Below are positions 6,783 to 10,541 of a DNA stretch of 10,541 nucleotides, piece by piece. The notes beneath the pieces are model-generated. The model had not been told where the DNA came from. It worked only from the letters and a program-made list of their open reading frames with translations, and searched no databases. Every line of letters begins with the position of its first letter. Positions within the stretch are counted from its first letter, which is position 1. The stretch spans positions 1 to 10,541 of the forward strand of contig JBLINY010000140.1 in NCBI GenBank assembly GCA_047638695.1. Reading direction: 5' to 3'. The translations under genes and the position numbers were made by a program. This DNA is from JAHECQ01 sp047638695 (lineage in GTDB: Bacteria; Actinomycetota; Acidimicrobiia; Acidimicrobiales; SZUA-35).

Positions 6783-7886
6783 ATGCACATGGTTTTGGTG
6801 GCTGGGGCTCGTCCGAATTTCATGAAGGTGGCGCCCGTTCTGTGGGCGGCTGAGAAACGCGGGATCGAGGTGACGCTCGTTCACAGCGGTCAGCACTACG
6901 ACCACAACATGAGCGACGTCTTCTTTGAGGATCTCGGTATCCGCGCCCCCGACGTGAACTTGGGTGTCGGCTCTGGCACACAGGCCGAGCAGACTGCGGG
7001 CGTGATGGTCGAGTTTGAGAAGGTCGTGGCGCAGGGTGGCGTCGACATCCTCACTGTTGTTGGCGACGTCAACAGCACTGTCGCTTGTGGTCTCGTTGCC
7101 GCGAAGTTCGGAATTCATGTCGCCCATGTCGAGGCCGGGCTCCGGAGCCGCGACTGGGGTATGCCCGAAGAGATCAACCGTGTTGTTACCGACCGGCTCA
7201 GCGACTTTCTGTTTGTCCCATCGCCCGATGGTGTCGACAATCTTCGCGCCGAGGGTTACCGGGAGGACCAGATCCACCTCGTGGGCAACGTCATGGTCGA
7301 CACGCTTCTGGCCAACCTCGACCGAGCCCGCGACCGCGACACGCTTGACGTCGTCGGGGTGATCGCCGGCGAATACGGCCTTGTCACCCTCCACCGGCCC
7401 TCAAATGTTGACGACCCCGAAGTCTTTGGCCCGATCGCGGATGCCCTTAACGCTGTCGCCGCCGACCTGCCTCTGGTCTTCCCCATGCACCCGCGGACCA
7501 AGCCCATGCTGGAGCGCTTCGCGTTGAGCGATCAGATTCGTCTGATCGAACCCGCCGGCTATCTGGATTTCATCGCGCTGCAGGCCGGCGCGAAGCTGGT
7601 GCTCACTGACTCTGGCGGGATTCAGGAGGAAACGACAATGCTCGGCGTCCCGTGCCTCACGTTGCGTGAAAACACCGAGCGGCCGATCACGGTTACAGAG
7701 GGCTCGAACCGAGTCGTTGGCACAAAGCCGGAAGTCATCGTCGCTGCCGCCGCGGAAGCGCTGGCCTTTGACGGCACGTACGCTCGTCCCGATCTGTGGG
7801 ATGGGTCGGCGGCCGAGCGGATCATCGACGTGCTGCTCTCGGAGCCGCTGGCGGACCGACCTCGACCGACCGACCTTGTCAGCTAG
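6783..7886 (+). CDS. wecB: UDP-N-acetylglucosamine 2-epimerase (non-hydrolysing)
   Basis: Cytosolic enzyme that interconverts UDP-GlcNAc and UDP-ManNAc, feeding ManNAc or ManNAcA residues into surface glycans. The 367 residues are full family length with a two-domain GT-B-like fold. Visible motifs are AGARPNFMK (7-15), HSGQHYDHNMSD (34-45), GDVNST (94-99), HVEAGLRS (115-122), MPEEINR (127-133), TLHRPSN, FPMHPRT, DSGGIQEE and LTLRENTERPITV. The acidic residues D95, E117 and E130 line up with the catalytic acids known in the Escherichia coli enzyme (D95, E117, E131), so it should be active. The frame is open upstream to a GTG at 6705 inside the fusion gene, but the family N-terminus begins at the ATG at 6783. 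It lies 31 bases after the fusion gene on the same strand and is probably co-expressed. Its partner dehydrogenase may be the gene at 1-557. Confidence 0.95.
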   Translation: MHMVLVAGARPNFMKVAPVLWAAEKRGIEVTLVHSGQHYDHNMSDVFFEDLGIRAPDVNLGVGSGTQAEQTAGVMVEFEKVVAQGGVDILTVVGDVNSTVACGLVAAKFGIHVAHVEAGLRSRDWGMPEEINRVVTDRLSDFLFVPSPDGVDNLRAEGYREDQIHLVGNVMVDTLLANLDRARDRDTLDVVGVIAGEYGLVTLHRPSNVDDPEVFGPIADALNAVAADLPLVFPMHPRTKPMLERFALSDQIRLIEPAGYLDFIALQAGAKLVLTDSGGIQEETTMLGVPCLTLRENTERPITVTEGSNRVVGTKPEVIVAAAAEALAFDGTYARPDLWDGSAAERIIDVLLSEPLADRPRPTDLVS

Positions 7887-9931
7887 ACGGAGTTGAACCA
7901 GCTCTTCACTTCATCGGCGAGAGTGAGCGAGAAGGTTCGCGTGAGGTGATGGCTGTCGCGGTATTTGATCAGGCCGTCCGAGGTAACCGTGCTGCAAACG
8001 TCCAGATCGCATACGAGCGGAAAAGGGTCAATGGGACGGAAGGCCAGCGTCTCAGCTGCGGCTTGTTCGACTGCAGTAAGCGTCGCATCGCGGCGGGACG
8101 CGACAGCCGAGAACGAACACCCATCGAGCGTTGCCCCGACTGCCGAGAGGCAGTTTGGTGCGGCGAAGCCGGGCCATGGTGTGTCCGAGAGGAGAATGAT
8201 GTCATCGCTCGTGTTGGCGAAAGACGCCACCGTGCGGTTGATCGCGTCGTCCCACACCGCGGGCGCGTCGGCGGAACTGACGAGGCCATCATTGATCATG
8301 AGCTTCTCGGTGTAGTTGGCTCGCGCCAGGAGCACGTGGTCGACGCCGCCAAGGTCGACGACCGATTGAGTGACTGCAGCTCGCCAGTCGTCACACTCGG
8401 AATATGCGCGTGCCTGTACCGTCAATTCTACTGTGTTATCGATGATTGAGCAGGCGGATTTCGTCCATGCGTAGATTTTCCAACCCTCTTCTCGCCCGAC
8501 TAGATCCAGGACATCGAGCCATTGGCGGGCGTGGCTGTCGCCAAGGAGCACGATCGTTCGGTCGCCGGTTGGATCACCAAAGACGCAATTCGGTGCTGGC
8601 TCGACATCGTTGGTGTGCGCATGGCAGACGGAATCGAGTTGCACCTCGTCGGTCGCCGCAGCGGCCGGCGTCTGGGTAAGCGCGAACTCTCCGTCCGGCC
8701 CTTCAAAAACAACCTCGCGGTTGCCATTATCAACGACCGACAGCATCACAGCTCCGACGACGAGCGGGAGGAGCGTGAGCCCGAGACCGAGCGACAAAGT
8801 TGGCAGGTAGCCCCGCTTCAACCGCCCCGCGAAACGCACGGGATTCTCAATCGCGTGATGAGCGAACCAGGCAAGAACCAGTGACACCACGATTGACCCA
8901 GCGGTGACGACGCCAGGCCCGACGGTCCACTCGTAGCGGTCCCGGAGCAGCAGCCCGACTCCAATTGCCGGCCAATGTAAGAGATACCAGGCGTAGGAAA
9001 GCCGGCCCAGAAGGCGGAGCGGTGGCGCCCCGATTGCGCGTCCAACATGGGTGAGCCCTTGTGCCCCGGCCAAGAGCACGGTCAGGCTGCCGAACACGGG
9101 CAACAGTGCCGCCGTCCCGGGGAACGAAGTGGCTTCGTCGTAAGTGAAGATGGCAACCGCTATCGCGCCGAGCCCGATTGCGGCGATGAGATCTCTGGTT
9201 CCTCGGCTCAGCTGAGGAACCCGATGAATGGTGAGAGCCAGCCCGGCGCCCGCCGCGAGTTCCCAGAGCCGAGTATGGGTGAGGTAGTACGCGCCGATTC
9301 CCTCTCGGTCAGTGATGATCACAGAGGCGGCGAACGAAGCAACACCGACGATCCCCAACAGCACCCCAGAAGTCTGACCGTTCGGGCGGCGAGTCAGCCG
9401 AGCGATTGCGGCGCCTAGGGCGATGACCAGCGGCCAGATGACGTAGAACTGCTCCTCGATCGCGAGCGACCAATAGTGCACGAGCAGGCTGTCGGTGACC
9501 TCGGTGTCCGAATAGGCAGTTGCTTGGGTCGCATACCGCCAGTTCGCTACATAGAGGCTGGCTGCTCTGACGTCATCAACGAGTGCCTGCCGTGCCGTCG
9601 GTGGAAGCAGCCAAAGACCGGACAACAACGTCACCAGCAGTGTTGTTGCGGAGAGTGGCAGCAGCCGCCGGATCCGGCGAGCGTAGAAATCTCGCAGCGA
9701 AACTCTGCCCGTCTTCGCGACTTCGCGAGCGAGTAGACCAGTAATCAGGAAGCCGGAGATGACGAAGAACACGTCGACACCGACGTATCCGCCGGCGGTG
9801 GCGTCGACACCAGCGTGATACAGCACCACCGCGATGATCGAGATCGCTCGAAGCCCGTCGATGTCGCCGCGATATTGCTCGACCGGGTGAGGGGGGTCCC
9901 TCGTGAGGGGACTTTCGTACTGAGGCTTCAC
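7883..9931 (-). CDS. Membrane O-acyltransferase (AT3/OafA type) with C-terminal SGNH domain
   Basis: A 682-residue membrane protein that probably O-acetylates a glycan outside the cytoplasm. The acyltransferase-3 half (about residues 20-405) has YRGDIDGLRA (20-29), VDVFFVISGFLI (52-63), RRIRRLLP (85-92), HYWSLAIEEQFY (152-163), SYAWYLLHWP (312-321), ENPVRF (362-367) and roughly ten hydrophobic helices. After a Pro/Ala linker the external SGNH domain shows GDSHARQW (464-471, nucleophile S466) and DSHHLT (659-664, giving the D-x-x-H pair D659 and H662). It also has eight cysteines, which suggests disulfides. The AT3-SGNH order and length match OafA-like O-antigen acetylases. The GTG at 9931 is preferred because TAGCAT lies eight bases upstream; a GTG at 9988 would add 19 unconserved residues. 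Neither has a Shine-Dalgarno sequence. The stop interlocks with the wecB stop. Confidence 0.92.
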   Translation of the reverse strand: MKPQYESPLTRDPPHPVEQYRGDIDGLRAISIIAVVLYHAGVDATAGGYVGVDVFFVISGFLITGLLAREVAKTGRVSLRDFYARRIRRLLPLSATTLLVTLLSGLWLLPPTARQALVDDVRAASLYVANWRYATQATAYSDTEVTDSLLVHYWSLAIEEQFYVIWPLVIALGAAIARLTRRPNGQTSGVLLGIVGVASFAASVIITDREGIGAYYLTHTRLWELAAGAGLALTIHRVPQLSRGTRDLIAAIGLGAIAVAIFTYDEATSFPGTAALLPVFGSLTVLLAGAQGLTHVGRAIGAPPLRLLGRLSYAWYLLHWPAIGVGLLLRDRYEWTVGPGVVTAGSIVVSLVLAWFAHHAIENPVRFAGRLKRGYLPTLSLGLGLTLLPLVVGAVMLSVVDNGNREVVFEGPDGEFALTQTPAAAATDEVQLDSVCHAHTNDVEPAPNCVFGDPTGDRTIVLLGDSHARQWLDVLDLVGREEGWKIYAWTKSACSIIDNTVELTVQARAYSECDDWRAAVTQSVVDLGGVDHVLLARANYTEKLMINDGLVSSADAPAVWDDAINRTVASFANTSDDIILLSDTPWPGFAAPNCLSAVGATLDGCSFSAVASRRDATLTAVEQAAAETLAFRPIDPFPLVCDLDVCSTVTSDGLIKYRDSHHLTRTFSLTLADEVKSWFNSV

Positions 9932-10025
9932 AGCCTGAAATGCTACTGGACGGTCTGTACCACCAGAGCCCGCTCGTGTGCGCTGCACTCGAAGGTGTGT
10001 TTCTTGAAGATTCCCACCTCGTCGC
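9932..10025. other. Short gap between the acyltransferase and the cysteine-rich protein gene
   Basis: The 94-bp gap lies between two minus-strand genes. On the minus strand TAGCAT (9940-9945) ends eight bases before the GTG at 9931 and may be a -10 element. No convincing hairpin terminator was found. If translation of the acyltransferase begins at the alternative GTG at 9988, part of this gap is coding. Confidence 0.3.
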
Positions 10026-10541
10026 CTAGACGCAGTCGGTGAGCTCGTACGCAGGGTAGACCAGGCCGGTCTCGATCCAGCAGGGGAGTGTTTCGACTTC
10101 GATTCTCAACGTCACCCAGGCGCTCACGATCGGGAGACCGCACGTCTCGGCGGTCGTGGCGTCGAGCTCGGCCACCAAGGTCTCGAAGGCCTCGAGATCG
10201 GGCGGGGCGGTGTTGGCTTCGATGAAACTCGTGACAAGGGTCCGGGTTTCGGCGTCGAGTGTTGCCGCGGCGGCGTCGAGCTGACCAAGGTCGGGAACCG
10301 TGCCGTTCGGCGGTGGACCGTCGGTGAAGAGTCGCCCAAGCTCGGCGCACTCCGGGGCCCCAACAGGAGTTACCGGTCCGGGGGCGGAGACCACCGAGCT
10401 TCGGTCGATCTCGATCTCGCGTGGTTCGCCAGCCGGCACCCAGCGTTTGCCGTCGGCGTGCACGAGCTCCTCTGTCACACAGTCGACGGCCACATGGTTT
10501 CCGTCGTTCGACCAACACGGCAAAGAGTCGGGGCCAGAGTT
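10026..10541 (-). CDS. Cysteine-rich protein of unknown function, probably exported; C-terminal part
   Basis: The last 171 residues of a protein whose start lies beyond the window edge; the frame is open up to base 10541. I do not recognise the family. It has six cysteines and a repeated element: SLPCW...VDCV near the visible N-terminus and TLPCW...LTDCV at the extreme C-terminus, which suggests paired disulfides. Between them is an acidic, Ala-rich, probably helical stretch (LDAAAATLDAETRTLVTSF onward to CGLPIVSAW). Even cysteine number, high acidity, Pro-rich linkers and lack of hydrophobic helices in this part fit a secreted or lipid-anchored protein. The signal peptide or lipobox would be outside the window. 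A TTG at 10523 could serve as a start, but the open frame upstream and the LPCW motif just after it argue for a longer protein. It ends 94 bases before the acyltransferase start on the same strand. Confidence 0.7.
   Translation of the reverse strand, partial: NSGPDSLPCWSNDGNHVAVDCVTEELVHADGKRWVPAGEPREIEIDRSSVVSAPGPVTPVGAPECAELGRLFTDGPPPNGTVPDLGQLDAAAATLDAETRTLVTSFIEANTAPPDLEAFETLVAELDATTAETCGLPIVSAWVTLRIEVETLPCWIETGLVYPAYELTDCV

Noticed and set aside
6657..7394. 245-codon open frame on the minus strand over wecB
   Set aside because: It is antisense to a clearly conserved epimerase, and its acidic, valine-rich translation mirrors the plus-strand codons.
7796..8449. 217-codon plus-strand frame across the wecB 3' end and the acyltransferase
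   Set aside because: It overlaps two conserved genes and its translation has no domain features; it is a shadow frame.
1..10541. CRISPR array, insertion sequence, tRNA or phage elements
   Set aside because: No regularly spaced direct repeats, transposase or integrase motifs, terminal inverted repeats or tRNA-like folds were found by reading both strands.

Overview
The window reads as part of a cell-surface polysaccharide locus. It is GC-rich throughout, uses GTG starts, and three or four start codons sit 6-8 nt behind a TANNNT hexamer with no Shine-Dalgarno sequence, which suggests leaderless transcripts. Together with the protein families present, this points to a high-GC actinobacterium, possibly of the Acidimicrobiia type. 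That assignment is inference: there is no rRNA or marker gene here. No tRNA, CRISPR array, insertion sequence or phage gene was seen.

Layout. Bases 1-557 (minus) hold the N-terminal 185 residues of a nucleotide-sugar 6-dehydrogenase. It is divergent, across a 58-bp spacer with a perfect 6+6 inverted repeat, from a SAM methyltransferase (616-1425, plus). Convergent to that is a translationally coupled pair on the minus strand, an ABC-2 polysaccharide exporter permease (2171-3016) and its ATPase (1455-2171). A 63-bp divergent spacer follows, then a very large plus-strand gene (3080-6751). It encodes a sulfotransferase, a coiled coil, a GT-B glycosyltransferase of the CgeB type and a GT-A family 2 glycosyltransferase in one chain. 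Next is UDP-GlcNAc 2-epimerase (6783-7886, plus). Its stop codon interlocks through a CTAG palindrome with the stop of a convergent membrane O-acyltransferase with an SGNH domain (7883-9931, minus). The window ends in the C-terminal part of a cysteine-rich, probably exported protein of unknown function (10026-10541, minus).

How the genes fit together. The epimerase makes UDP-ManNAc from UDP-GlcNAc, and the dehydrogenase can oxidise a UDP-HexNAc to the uronic acid. The fusion protein would add one or two sugars and possibly sulfate. The methyltransferase and the acyltransferase would decorate the glycan, and the ABC pair would carry a lipid-linked glycan across the membrane. The transcription units alternate in direction (-, +, -, +, -), so this is a mosaic of short units and not one operon. 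The most unusual object is the three-enzyme fusion at 3080-6751. The rest is recognisable surface-glycan chemistry, and no clearly new system was found beyond that architecture.
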